50,905 bases of DNA from Geminicoccus sp035556675 (GCF_035556675.1 NZ_DATMFZ010000378.1:1-50905), one strand, 5' to 3'; shown: positions 24,678 through 33,791, counted from the first letter of the stretch. A program made the numbers and translations. The notes: generated by a model from the sequence alone, not told the origin.

Positions 24678-27128
24678 ATGCAGACCCAGGCGCGGCTCGT
24701 CATCGTCGGCGCCGGCATCGTCGGCTGTGCCACGGCCTACCATCTGGCGAAGATGGGCTATACGGACGTGCTGGTGATCGACCAGGGCGACCTGCCGCAC
24801 ACCGGCGGCTCCACCAGCCATGCGCCGGGCGGGGTGTTCCAGACCAACCCGTCGCGGATGATGGCGACCTTCGCCAAGTACACGGTCGACCTGCTGAACG
24901 AGCTCGACCTGGACGGCCAGCCCTGCTTCCTCAAGGTGGGCGGGCTGGAGGTATCGACCAGCGAGGAGCGCGACACCTATATAGGGTGGCGCCACGGCAT
25001 CGCCCGCTCCTGGGGCATCCCTGCCGAGATTATCGGCCCGGAGCAGTGCCGCGAGCTCTCGCCGCTGATGGACACGAGCAAGGTCCGCCTGGGCTTCTGG
25101 ACGCCCACCGACGGCATCGCCAAGCCGCTGCGCGCCACCGAGGCGATGATCCGCTACGCAAGAGGCCGCGGGATCGCCTTCCAGGGGCGCGTCCAGGTCC
25201 TGGACGTGCTGACCGAAGAGGGCCGGGTGGTCGGGCTCGAGACCAGCCAGGGCCGGATCGCCTGCGAGCAGGTCCTGGTCTGCTGCGGCATCTGGGGCCC
25301 GCGGATCGGCCGGATGGCCGGGGTGCCGATCCCGCTCATGCCCTGCGAGCACCAGTACGCCTGGACCAACGACCTGCCGGAGCTGGCCGGTGTGACGGAG
25401 GAGGCGACCCACGTCCTGCTCCGCCACCAGGACAAGTCGATGTATTTCCGCCAGCACGGCAGCCAGTACGGCATCGGCAACTACCGGCATGCACCGCGGC
25501 TGGTGGAAGCGGACGACATCCGCCCCTTCGGCCAGACACCGGTCATGCCGTCGATGAACCCGTTCACGCCGGAGGACTTCAGGGAGGCGGAAGCGGCCAC
25601 GCGCGAGCTCTTGCCGGCGGTGATGAAGGCCGGGGTGCGCGACGCGTTCAACGGCATGTTCAGCTTCACCCCCGACGGCGGCCCGGTGCTGGGCGAGAGC
25701 CTGCTGGTCAAGGGCTTCTGGGTCGCCGAGGCGGTCTGGATCACCCATGGCGGCGGAGTGGGCAAGACCATGGCGGAGTGGATCGCCACGGGCGAGCCGG
25801 AATGGGACGTCCACGAGGGCGACATCAACCGCTTCGCCTCCCACCAGCAGACCTCGAAATACGTGCGCCGGCGCGGCTGGCAGCAGTACAAGGAGGTCTA
25901 CGACGTCGTTCACCCGCTGCAGCAGATGGAGGAGCCCAGGGGCCTGCGCCGCTCACCCTTCTATCCGCAGCAGAAGCAGGCAGACGCAGTGTTCTTCGAC
26001 GCGGCCGGCTTCGAGCGGCCGCAATGGTACGAGAGCAACAAGAAGCTGCTGGAAGGCCGCAACTTCCCCACCCGCGACGAGTGGGGCAGCCGCTACTGGT
26101 CGCCGATCCAGGGGGCGGAGCACGCGCAGGTGCGCAAGGCCGCCGGCCTGTTCGACCTGACCGCCTTCACCAAGATCCGGGTGAGCGGCAAGGGTGCCGC
26201 CGCCTTTTTGCAGAAGCTCGCCGCCAACGACATCGACAAGCCGGTCGGTAAGGTCACCTACACGGCGATGCTGAACGGGCGGGGCGGGATCATGTGCGAT
26301 CTGACGGTCGCCCGGCTGGCGCCCGACACGTTCCTGGTGCTGACCGGCGGCGGCGTGGGCATGCATGACCTGGGCTGGATCCGCTCCCATGCCCCGGCAG
26401 ATGGCAGCGTCGCGATCGAGGACGTCACCTCGCAATATTGCGCGGTGGGGCTGTGGGGGCCGAAGGCGCGCGAGATCCTCCAGTCGCTGACCGAGGACGA
26501 CGTCTCGCACCAGGGCCTGCCCTATTACGGCTGGAAGCAGGTGCTGGTCGGCTACGTCCCGGCCATGGCGCTGCGCCTGTCCTATGTCGGCGAGCTGGGC
26601 TTCGAGATCTACGCCCCCACCGAATTCGGCGCCGAGCTATGGGAGTTGCTGATGCAGGCCGGGGAGCCGCACGGCCTGATCCCGGCCGGTGCCGGGGCGA
26701 TGGATTCCATGCGGCTCGAGAAGGGCTACCGGCTCTGGGGTGCCGACATCCTGCCGGACACCAACCCGCTGGAAGCCGGCCTCGCCTGGGCGGTGCGCTT
26801 CAAGAAGGGCGACTTCATCGGCCGGGCGCGGCTGCTCGAGCTGAAGATGCAGCCCATGGCGCGCCGGCTGTGCTGCCTGACGATCGACGACCCGGAGGCG
26901 ACCCTGCTCGGCAAGGAGCCGATCTATGCCGACGGGCAGCTGGCGGGCTACGTCACCTCGGCGAACTACGGCTACTCGGTCGGCAAGTGGATCGCCTATG
27001 GCTACCTGCCGATGGGCAAGAGCGAGCCCGGCACGCGGCTGGAGATCGACTATCTGGGCCGGCGCTTTGCGGCAGTGGTCGCCAGCGAGCCGCTGTTCGA
27101 TCCGGACGGCGCCCGGCTGAAGTCATAG
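24678..27128 (+). CDS. Dimethylglycine dehydrogenase-like FAD/GcvT flavoprotein
   Basis: An 816-residue two-domain enzyme. The N-terminal DAO fold spans about 1-370, with VIVGAGIVGCATAYHLAKMG, and TSHAPGG whose His corresponds to the covalent FAD-His of dimethylglycine and sarcosine dehydrogenases. This is followed by the GcvT-type tetrahydrofolate domain to the C-terminus (AGLFDLTAFTKIRVSG, SYVGELGFEIYAP, RLEKGYRLWGADI). It lies 28 bp downstream of soxG on the same strand, with GGGAG upstream of ATG 24678. The likely substrate is dimethylglycine, giving sarcosine for SoxBDAG. Sarcosine or another N-methyl amino acid is also possible. Confidence 0.85.
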   Translation: MQTQARLVIVGAGIVGCATAYHLAKMGYTDVLVIDQGDLPHTGGSTSHAPGGVFQTNPSRMMATFAKYTVDLLNELDLDGQPCFLKVGGLEVSTSEERDTYIGWRHGIARSWGIPAEIIGPEQCRELSPLMDTSKVRLGFWTPTDGIAKPLRATEAMIRYARGRGIAFQGRVQVLDVLTEEGRVVGLETSQGRIACEQVLVCCGIWGPRIGRMAGVPIPLMPCEHQYAWTNDLPELAGVTEEATHVLLRHQDKSMYFRQHGSQYGIGNYRHAPRLVEADDIRPFGQTPVMPSMNPFTPEDFREAEAATRELLPAVMKAGVRDAFNGMFSFTPDGGPVLGESLLVKGFWVAEAVWITHGGGVGKTMAEWIATGEPEWDVHEGDINRFASHQQTSKYVRRRGWQQYKEVYDVVHPLQQMEEPRGLRRSPFYPQQKQADAVFFDAAGFERPQWYESNKKLLEGRNFPTRDEWGSRYWSPIQGAEHAQVRKAAGLFDLTAFTKIRVSGKGAAAFLQKLAANDIDKPVGKVTYTAMLNGRGGIMCDLTVARLAPDTFLVLTGGGVGMHDLGWIRSHAPADGSVAIEDVTSQYCAVGLWGPKAREILQSLTEDDVSHQGLPYYGWKQVLVGYVPAMALRLSYVGELGFEIYAPTEFGAELWELLMQAGEPHGLIPAGAGAMDSMRLEKGYRLWGADILPDTNPLEAGLAWAVRFKKGDFIGRARLLELKMQPMARRLCCLTIDDPEATLLGKEPIYADGQLAGYVTSANYGYSVGKWIAYGYLPMGKSEPGTRLEIDYLGRRFAAVVASEPLFDPDGARLKS

Positions 27129-27180
27129 GGCCGGTGGAACGATCCCGGCTGTTGCCGCCTTTAGCGGCCAGGCACCAGCC

Positions 27181-27378
27181 ATGGGACGAACATCGATGTG
27201 GAACTTCAACCTGCGCAAGCTGCTGATGGTGGCCTTGCTTGCCGCGGCGGCAGGCCCGCTGGCGGCCTGCACCGACACCTCCAGCACCTCCTCCAACGAC
27301 GATCTGGAGAACTGGGGTCCGCATGGCGGCCCGCAGGGCATGGGTGGGGCGGGCCCGGCCGCCCATCCGGGCGACTGA
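27181..27378 (+). CDS. Small predicted lipoprotein
   Basis: A 65-residue product. Its N-terminus is positively charged (FNLRKLL) and is followed by a hydrophobic stretch and the lipobox LAAC (Cys at about residue 35). The tail is short and Gly/Pro/Asp-rich (GGPQGMGGAGPAAHPGD). It is probably a small outer- or inner-membrane-anchored lipoprotein. A second ATG at 27196 is also possible. It follows the amine operon by 52 bp and could be its last gene. No family recognised. Confidence 0.5.
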   Translation: MGRTSMWNFNLRKLLMVALLAAAAGPLAACTDTSSTSSNDDLENWGPHGGPQGMGGAGPAAHPGD

Positions 27379-27391
27379 GGTCAGGGCCAGG

Positions 27392-28264
27392 CTAGAGCTT
27401 GCAGACCGGGCCGTTCTTGCTGCGCAGGAACGCCTTGGTCTGCGTCCACCATGGCGACTTCGGGTTCCAGGTGGCGCGGGACGCCTTGATCCCGGTCAGG
27501 GCGTCGGTCCGCGTACCCCAGATGCACAGGCTGTCGGCCAGCTGGTAGGCGGTTTCCAGCTGCTCGCGGAAGAAGTCGCCCGGCAGCAGCGTGTGGCGCA
27601 GCGCGGCCGGCGAGGTGCGCTCGTGATATTGCGGCCAGAGCCAGGGCATCACCGGCTTCTTGTACTGGCGCGCCTCGGCGATGATCACCTTGGCGAACTT
27701 GGCCCAGTGGACCCGGTTCGGCTGGTAGGTGTGGAACATCGGCATGATCCAGTCGCACTTGGCTGCGATCGGTGCCGCGATCCTGTTCTCGTTCTGCCGC
27801 TGCTTGAGGCGTATGCCGCCGGCCACATAGTCGTGGTAGCGCGGTCGCGGCAGGATCCCGTAGAGCGACAGTTTGGTGGAGGAGGGTACGCGCGCGCGTA
27901 CGTACTCGATCAACCGGATGTACTTCTCGCGCTGCGGAATGGAGGCCGGGTTCCAGAGCTCGACGTCCAGGGTCACCATGGTCTGCTTGTTGGCCTTGAT
28001 CTGGGCCACGACCTTGGCGACCTTCTGGGGGTCCATCTCGCCATTGGTGAGAAGCGAGTTCTGGTAGTAGATGGGCATCCGCCGCAGGCCGCAGCTCGCG
28101 AGGCTGCTAGGGCCCTTCTCCCAGCGCATGCACTCCCAGAACACGAAGTTCTTCTTGAGAGGCGTGGTCGCGGCCTGTGCCAGACCAGCGTCCGGCAGGA
28201 GGCCGGTCAGCAGCGGCGAAGCCGAGAATGCTGCCAAGCCGGCCAAAAGATCGCGTCGATGCAT
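27392..28264 (-). CDS. Secreted protein of unknown function, hydrolase-like (possible TIM barrel)
   Basis: A 290-residue product from ATG 28264, preceded by GGGGAG; an ATG 15 bases upstream is less likely. The N-terminus HRRDLLAGLAAFSAS looks like a twin-arginine or Sec signal. The mature part has alternating strand and helix blocks: MVTLDVELWNPAS, LSLYGILPRP, WIMPMFHTYQPN, PVMPWLWPQYHE, LCIWGTRTDA. Acidic and aromatic residues at strand ends recall glycoside-hydrolase-like barrels. I cannot assign a family. It is convergent with the small lipoprotein gene. Confidence 0.6.
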   Translation of the reverse strand: MHRRDLLAGLAAFSASPLLTGLLPDAGLAQAATTPLKKNFVFWECMRWEKGPSSLASCGLRRMPIYYQNSLLTNGEMDPQKVAKVVAQIKANKQTMVTLDVELWNPASIPQREKYIRLIEYVRARVPSSTKLSLYGILPRPRYHDYVAGGIRLKQRQNENRIAAPIAAKCDWIMPMFHTYQPNRVHWAKFAKVIIAEARQYKKPVMPWLWPQYHERTSPAALRHTLLPGDFFREQLETAYQLADSLCIWGTRTDALTGIKASRATWNPKSPWWTQTKAFLRSKNGPVCKL

Positions 28265-28671
28265 CGTGCTCCCCAGCAAGGATGAAATATGCCGACACCG
28301 GTCGAGCTGGGTCGGCCTGACCGGGTGCGACGCAGTTATGCGAGGAAAGTCGTGTTCTTGTCGGTGGACGTGGCATTATTACGGCAATCGTTGAATGCTT
28401 TGCAAGCGGCAGAAGACTATGTTGAATGCATTTGGAAATAGTTGGTTATTTATCTCGTCGACGCCAGTTGATTTGCATTATTGGTGATTTATATTCATGA
28501 GGCTGCCGAATTTATCAGCTGAATTTTGGAAACAACGTTCTGAAGCGGGCGGCGCGACTTGCCCCTGCGCCACAGAGAGGGCCGGATTGCTGTGCGACTT
28601 CGGAAACGGCCTGGAAGAAGGGGCCGACCCGCCAGCCGGAATCTCGCGTCGTTCCCTTTCGGTCGCGTTGC
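28265..28671. other. Intergenic region with an AT-rich core
   Basis: This 407-bp gap contains a stretch at about 28350-28530 that is strikingly AT-rich for this genome (for example GGCATTATTACGGCAATC, TGGTTATTTATCTCG, GGTGATTTATATTCATG). Short frames are open but no protein family is visible. It may hold the promoter of the secreted protein, a silenced foreign remnant or a small RNA; I cannot decide between these. Confidence 0.5.
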
Positions 28672-29571
28672 TCAGGCCTCGAAGGCCAGGGTCGTGTCCC
28701 GCAGCCGGGTGATGTCGCGCGTGGGCGGCGCACCGAACAGGCGGCGATACTCGCGGCTGAACTGGGAGGGGCTGTCATAGCCGACCTCGTGGCCGACATC
28801 CGCGGCATCGCGCGCCTGGGCCAGCAGCAGCCGCCGCGCCTCCTGCAGCCGCAACTGCTTTTGATACTGTAGCGGGCTCATGGCAGTGACCGCCTTGAAG
28901 TGCTGGTGGAGAGCGGAGGGGCTCATCCGCGCCTCGCGCGCCACCGCCTCGATGCTGAAGGGGGCGGTGAAGTTGCGCTTGATCCAGCTGATCGCCCGGT
29001 TGACCTGCTGCAGCCGGCTCTCCACCACCGCTATCTGCCGCAGCATCGCGGTCTGCTCGCCGCGCAGCAGCCGGTAGAGGATCTCCCGCTCGATCAAAGG
29101 CGCGAGGACCGGGATGTCCACGGGCTGGTCCAGGAGGCGCAGGAGCCGCACCAGGGCGCCCAGCAGGTTGGCGTCCAGCGTGCTCAGCAGCAGGCCTGGC
29201 CCCGGGTCGGGGGCAGGCGACGGGCCCGGCCCGAGCTCCAGCAGCAAAGCTGCGAGCATGGCCGGGTCCAGATGGAGCTGCAGGGCCAGATAGGGCCGGT
29301 CCGGCTCCGCCTGGATCACCTGGCCGACGATCGGCAGGTCGACCGACACCACCAGGAACTGGCCGGGAGCGTAGCGCAGCACCCGCTCGCCCAGCATCAC
29401 CTGCTTGGCCCCCTGCGCCACGACACACAGGGAGGGCTGGTAGACCACGTGCACCGGCTCGGTCCGCTGCCGACTGCGAATCAGCGCCAGCCGCGGGATG
29501 GCGCATGGGTGAATGCCTTCGTCGGCCACATGCCGCCCGATCAGCCCTGCCAGTTCCTCAAGCCCATCCAT
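28672..29571 (-). CDS. AraC family transcriptional regulator (AraC_N type)
   Basis: A 299-residue protein. The N-terminal AraC_N sensor (IPRLALIRSRQRTEPVHVVY, SLCVVAQGAKQVMLGE, YLVV-like strands) spans about 20-190. The C-terminal AraC HTH pair is at about 200-295 (FSIEAVAREARMSPSALHQH, VGYDSPSQFSREYRRLFG). This subgroup commonly controls an adjacent divergent oxidoreductase gene. Here the divergent unit is the CMD-like protein and SDR gene, with 203 bp between. The start ATG 29571 (MDGLEELAG) is chosen over the longer open frame, whose N-terminus has no resemblance. Confidence 0.87.
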   Translation of the reverse strand: MDGLEELAGLIGRHVADEGIHPCAIPRLALIRSRQRTEPVHVVYQPSLCVVAQGAKQVMLGERVLRYAPGQFLVVSVDLPIVGQVIQAEPDRPYLALQLHLDPAMLAALLLELGPGPSPAPDPGPGLLLSTLDANLLGALVRLLRLLDQPVDIPVLAPLIEREILYRLLRGEQTAMLRQIAVVESRLQQVNRAISWIKRNFTAPFSIEAVAREARMSPSALHQHFKAVTAMSPLQYQKQLRLQEARRLLLAQARDAADVGHEVGYDSPSQFSREYRRLFGAPPTRDITRLRDTTLAFEA

Positions 29572-29774
29572 GTCCGGACCTTCCCTGGCCGCCAGGCCAT
29601 GCGCTCGGCCGGCCTCATGCGTCCCATTGCCGGCACCGGTCCAGCCCTTCTGGAGGATCGTGCAAGAATCCCGCAGCTCTCGTCTACCGGCACCGGCCCG
29701 ACCTGCGCGAGATTCGGTCCTGCCGGCGGCGATCGTCCAACCGCTCCGGCCCAGGCCCTTCAACGGAGACCATC

Positions 29775-30257
29775 ATGCAGGGAACGAAAAGGACGCTCGC
29801 CATGGCCGCCACCGCCGCCAGCCTCGCCGCCACGACCGGCCCCGCCGGCGCTGCCGAAACCGCGGATGCACGGGCACAGCGCGGCCAGGCGGTGGTGGAC
29901 GCACTCAGCGGCGGGGCCGGGCAGCCGGTCCTGGACGGGCTGCGCCGCGACTTCCCGCCGCTCGGCGAGGCGACCCTGACCTATGCCTTGGGCGAGATTG
30001 TCGGCCGCACCGTGCTGGACCCGCAGACCCGCCAGCTCGCAACCGTGGCGATGCTGGCCGCCCAGGACCTCCAGCCGCAGCTGAAGATCCATGCCGGCTA
30101 CGCCCTCAACCTCGGCACGGCACCGGCGGAGCTCAACGAGGTCGTCTACCTGGCCACGGTCTATGCCGGTTTTCCGCGCGCGCTGAACGCCGCGGCGACG
30201 CTGCGGGCACTCTATGGCGAGCGCGGCATCGCACTGCCCGTGGCCGATGCCGAATGA
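29775..30257 (+). CDS. Exported carboxymuconolactone decarboxylase-like protein
   Basis: A 160-residue product. Residues 1 to about 27 form a signal peptide (MAATAASLAATTGPAGAAE). The remainder is a CMD-family helical domain: LTYALGEIVGRTVLDPQTRQ, LATVAMLAAQDLQPQLKIHA, LNEVVYLATVYAGFPRALN. The CxxC pair of AhpD-type members is absent, so peroxiredoxin-reductase activity is unlikely. It is co-directional with the SDR gene 20 bp downstream and divergent from the AraC regulator. Confidence 0.82.
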   Translation: MQGTKRTLAMAATAASLAATTGPAGAAETADARAQRGQAVVDALSGGAGQPVLDGLRRDFPPLGEATLTYALGEIVGRTVLDPQTRQLATVAMLAAQDLQPQLKIHAGYALNLGTAPAELNEVVYLATVYAGFPRALNAAATLRALYGERGIALPVADAE

Positions 30258-30277
30258 CCCGAGCTGAGGAGACCGCC

Positions 30278-31012
30278 ATGTCCGCCATCGAGAACAAGGT
30301 CGTCCTGATCACCGGCGCCAGCAGCGGGATCGGCGAGGCCACCGCGCGCGAGCTGGCCACAGCCGGTGCCGTCGTGGTGGCCGGCGCCCGCCGCGTCGAC
30401 CGGCTGGAGCAGCTTGCTGCCACCATCGCCGCTGCTGGCGGCACCGTGCTGGCCAAAGAGGTCGACGTCACCGACCCGCGCCAGGTTCTGGCCTTCGTCG
30501 CCGCCGCCACCGAGCGGTTCGGCCGGGTCGACGTGCTGGTCAACAATGCCGGGATCATGCCGCTCTCACCGATGGCGGCACTCAAGGTCGACGAGTGGAA
30601 CCGGATGGTCGACGTCAACATCAAGGGCGTGCTGAACGGCATCGCCGCGGTGCTGCCGGTGATGCAGCGCCAGGGCAGCGGCCAGATCGTCAACGTCTCC
30701 TCGATCGGCGGCCACCAGGTCTATCCGACCGCCGCGGTCTATTGCGCCACCAAGTTCGCGGTCCGGGCGATCTCCGAGGGCCTGCGCCAGGAATCCAGGG
30801 ACATCCGGGTCACCACCATCTCGCCGGGCGTGGTCCGCTCCGAACTGGCCGACACGATCACCGACGAGACCGCCCGTGCCGGCATGGCCGAGTTCCGCGC
30901 CATCGCGCTCGAGCCCGGCGCCATCGCCCGCGCGATCCGCTTCGTGGTGGAGCAGCCGGACGATGTCGACGTGAGCGAGATCATCGTCCGCCCGACCGCG
31001 AGCCCGCACTGA
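30278..31012 (+). CDS. Short-chain dehydrogenase/reductase (SDR)
   Basis: A 244-residue classical SDR. It has the cofactor motif TGASSGIGEA (residues 12-21), NNAG near 88, the catalytic Ser in VSSIGG and the Tyr-x-x-x-Lys in YCATK. Arg after strand 2 (GARRVDRL) favours NADP(H). GAGGAG-like bases precede ATG 30278. It is the second gene of the AraC-controlled unit. The substrate is unknown. Confidence 0.92.
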   Translation: MSAIENKVVLITGASSGIGEATARELATAGAVVVAGARRVDRLEQLAATIAAAGGTVLAKEVDVTDPRQVLAFVAAATERFGRVDVLVNNAGIMPLSPMAALKVDEWNRMVDVNIKGVLNGIAAVLPVMQRQGSGQIVNVSSIGGHQVYPTAAVYCATKFAVRAISEGLRQESRDIRVTTISPGVVRSELADTITDETARAGMAEFRAIALEPGAIARAIRFVVEQPDDVDVSEIIVRPTASPH

Positions 31013-31078
31013 GCCGACCCGCTGACTTTGACAGGAAGTGATGCCTGCTGCATGCCGACTGATACGGGAGACAGCGGC

Positions 31079-32320
31079 ATGCGCGACGCGGACATCGAGC
31101 AACTCTGCCAGTGGCTGACCGGCGCCGGCCTGGAGGGCATGGCCGAGGCCGCACTGCTGCAGCAACTGTGCGAGCGCTGCGCGGCACACGGCCTGCGTCT
31201 GGCCGGCGTCCTGGTCATCATCGACACGCTCCATCCGATCCACGAAGGCCGCGCCTTCGTCTGGCGGCGCGACCGGGCGGAGTCGGTGGAGGTCGTCGAG
31301 TACGGGCGCACCGATCGCGGCGACGACGCCACCGAGCGCTGGCAGCGCAGCGCCTCCTTTCGCATGGTCGCCGACGACGCTACCGAGATCCGCAGCCGGC
31401 TCCTGGCCGGCGAGGGGCTGAACTTCACCGAAGTGGAGGCTCTGGCGGAATATGCCCTGACGGACTTCCTCGCCCTGCGCCATTGCTTCGCGGCCGACGC
31501 GGTGATCGGCGAGATGGATTCGGTCTATGTGAACTGGCTGACCGATGCACCGGGCGGCTTCGATGACGCCGATCTCGCAGCACTGCGGCGCCTGACCCTG
31601 CCCCTGGCGCTGGCGATCAAGTCGGCGGCGCTGGCCCGCATCGTCGCTACCCTGGCCGAGGTCTATCTCGGCACCGACGCCGCGCAGCTCGTGCTGCAGG
31701 GGCGGATCCGGCGCGGTGTCGCCGAGCGGATCCACGCGGTCCTGTGGTTCTCCGACCTGCGTGGCTACACCACGATCACCGATACGGCCCCACCGGACGA
31801 GATCATCCCGCTCCTGAACGATTATGCCGACCAGGTGATCTCGGCCATCTGCGAGGCCGGCGGCGACGTGCTCAAGCTGATCGGCGATGGCACGCTGGCC
31901 GTCTTCAAGGCGGCCGACCCTGCCGAGGCCTGCCGGGCGGCACTGCAGGCGGAACGTACGCTGCGCAGCCGCCTCCGCGCGCTCGATGCTGAGCGCGGCG
32001 CTGCGGGACGCCCGGTCACCTCGGTCTATCTGGGGCTGCATGTCGGCGAGGTGTTCTTCGGCAATATCGGCAGCGAGAGCCGGCTCGACTTCACCGTGGT
32101 CGGCCCGGCGGTGAACGAGGTCGCGCGGATCGCTTCGATGTGCCGTTCGGTGGACCGGCACATGCTGCTTTCCTCCGAGTTCGTCGCCGCCACGCCGGCG
32201 GAGGAGCGTGCCGACCTGGTGTCGCTCGGACGGTTCGCCCTGCGAGGGGTCGGCCGCCCCCGCGAACTGTTCACGCTCGACCCCGAACTCGTCGCCGCCG
32301 GCGCGGCTACGGAGGGTTGA
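31079..32320 (+). CDS. Class III adenylate/guanylate cyclase
   Basis: A 413-residue protein. Residues about 1-195 form a conserved N-terminal regulatory region seen in rhizobial-type cyclases. Residues about 215-400 form the catalytic domain. Metal-binding Asp226 (FSDLRGY) and Asp270 (LIGDGTLAVF) are both present, as are the transition-state pair Asn/Arg in NEVARI. ATP or GTP would be converted to the cyclic nucleotide. No membrane segment is seen. The start ATG 31079 has GGGAG eight bases upstream; a longer frame to 31028 is possible. Confidence 0.9.
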   Translation: MRDADIEQLCQWLTGAGLEGMAEAALLQQLCERCAAHGLRLAGVLVIIDTLHPIHEGRAFVWRRDRAESVEVVEYGRTDRGDDATERWQRSASFRMVADDATEIRSRLLAGEGLNFTEVEALAEYALTDFLALRHCFAADAVIGEMDSVYVNWLTDAPGGFDDADLAALRRLTLPLALAIKSAALARIVATLAEVYLGTDAAQLVLQGRIRRGVAERIHAVLWFSDLRGYTTITDTAPPDEIIPLLNDYADQVISAICEAGGDVLKLIGDGTLAVFKAADPAEACRAALQAERTLRSRLRALDAERGAAGRPVTSVYLGLHVGEVFFGNIGSESRLDFTVVGPAVNEVARIASMCRSVDRHMLLSSEFVAATPAEERADLVSLGRFALRGVGRPRELFTLDPELVAAGAATEG

Positions 32321-32353
32321 CGACGGGCGGCCCCCCACTATCCCGTGGCGGTC

Positions 32354-32857
32354 ATGATGAAGCTTGCGGAACGACCGGCGATGGCGGGGGACGATGCGGT
32401 CCAGGAGGCGTTCCGTGCCGGGGTGCGCGGGGCGCCGGTGGGGCTGGCCGCCTATGGGCTCGCCGAGGATCATGCGAGCTTTGCCGGCGGCCCGAACGAA
32501 TCGGTGATGGCGGAAACCAGACGGCTGCCCGGGCTGACCGATGCCGCGGGCGCCTATGGCACCGGGCGGGTGCTGCGCCGCCTTGCCCAGCTGCTCGACC
32601 GGGTGGGAGCCCCGGCCTCGATCGGCCGGCAGTTCCGCGACAACCTCGCCGCCGCGGTGGTCACCCACCGGATGCGGCGCACCCGTCGCCCCTGGAGCGA
32701 GGACGACACGGTGCAGATGGTCCTGGAGATGTGGGACCGGGTGTTCGGCGAGTCCGATGCGGCTCGCAGCCGCCTGGCCGATCTGCTCACTGCGGATGAC
32801 CCTCGCAAGGGAACGCCCAAGAAGCGCACCCTGTTCAACCTCGCATGGAAGCGCTGA
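32354..32857 (+). CDS. Hypothetical protein, about 167 residues
   Basis: An open frame between the cyclase and the HAD gene, same strand and closely spaced (33 and 29 bp gaps). Codon use is like its neighbours. The protein has a basic middle (VTHRMRRTRRPWSEDD) and a basic C-terminus (PKKRTLFNLAWKR), with no membrane segment or signal. I recognise no family. GTG 32345 or ATG 32357 are alternative starts. Confidence 0.55.
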   Translation: MMKLAERPAMAGDDAVQEAFRAGVRGAPVGLAAYGLAEDHASFAGGPNESVMAETRRLPGLTDAAGAYGTGRVLRRLAQLLDRVGAPASIGRQFRDNLAAAVVTHRMRRTRRPWSEDDTVQMVLEMWDRVFGESDAARSRLADLLTADDPRKGTPKKRTLFNLAWKR

Positions 32858-32886
32858 GCCCTGCCGGCAACCGGATGGAGTGCCCG

Positions 32887-33606
32887 ATGCGTCTGACGGA
32901 TTTCAAGGTCATCACCTTCGACGTGGTCGGTACGCTGATCGATTTCGAGGCCGGCGTCCTGAACTACCTGCGCCCGCTCGCCCAGCAAGCGGCGCTCGAT
33001 GTGGGCGACGACGTCCTCCTGGAGGCCTATGGCCGAGGCGAGGTCGTGGCGCAGGGTGAGCAGCCCGACGCGTCGTTCCCGCCGCTCCTGGAGCGGATCT
33101 ACGAGGTCGCGGCCGGTGTCCTCGGTCTGCCCGCCGGCGAGGGGGAAGGGGCGGGGCTGCACGATTCGATCCCGGACTGGCCGGCCTTCCCGGATTCGGT
33201 GGCGGCACTGCAGCGCCTGCGCCGCCGCTTCCGCCTGGTGGCCCTGACCAACTCGGACCGCTGGGCGATGTCCTGTTTCGCGAAGACGCTGGGCGAGCCG
33301 TTCGACGAGCAGATCACCGCCGAGGATGTCGGCGCCAGCAAGCCCGACCCGCGCGTGTTCCACTACATGCTGGAACGGCAGAAGGCGGCCGGCTTCAGCC
33401 AGGACGACATCCTGCACACCGCCCAGAGCCAGTACCACGACATCGGCGTGGCCCATCTTCTGGGGCTGCGCACCTGCTGGATCGAGCGGCGCATGGGCCA
33501 GAACGGCTCCGGCGGCACGCCGGCCGTGGAGAAGGCCACCCGGCCGGACTGGCATTTCCCGACGCTGCAGGAGCTTGCCGACGCGGTGGATGCCGAGGCG
33601 GCGTGA
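32887..33606 (+). CDS. HAD superfamily hydrolase, haloacid-dehalogenase-like
   Basis: A 239-residue protein with HAD motif I FDVVGTLIDF (nucleophile Asp12), motif II LTNS and motif III/IV in GASKPDPRVF and QYHDIGVA. The second Asp of the phosphatase motif (DxD) is Val14. This is the pattern of 2-haloacid dehalogenases rather than phosphatases, although the dehalogenase Tyr is also missing. GGAG lies eight bases before ATG 32887. The substrate is unknown. Confidence 0.85.
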   Translation: MRLTDFKVITFDVVGTLIDFEAGVLNYLRPLAQQAALDVGDDVLLEAYGRGEVVAQGEQPDASFPPLLERIYEVAAGVLGLPAGEGEGAGLHDSIPDWPAFPDSVAALQRLRRRFRLVALTNSDRWAMSCFAKTLGEPFDEQITAEDVGASKPDPRVFHYMLERQKAAGFSQDDILHTAQSQYHDIGVAHLLGLRTCWIERRMGQNGSGGTPAVEKATRPDWHFPTLQELADAVDAEAA

Positions 33607-33791
33607 CGGCTCCTCAGTCTATCCAGACTACACCCGGCGGCCCTGGGGCAATGGTGGGATCGTAGCCGGGTATCCGGTAACGCAGGAAGTGGCCGGTCCG
33701 CAGAACTTGGCGCTTTCTCGCATGCGGCCGTTCTACTTATTGATCGAAGACCAGGGGCGCGTGATGCGCCTGAACATTTCGAGAACAGCGC

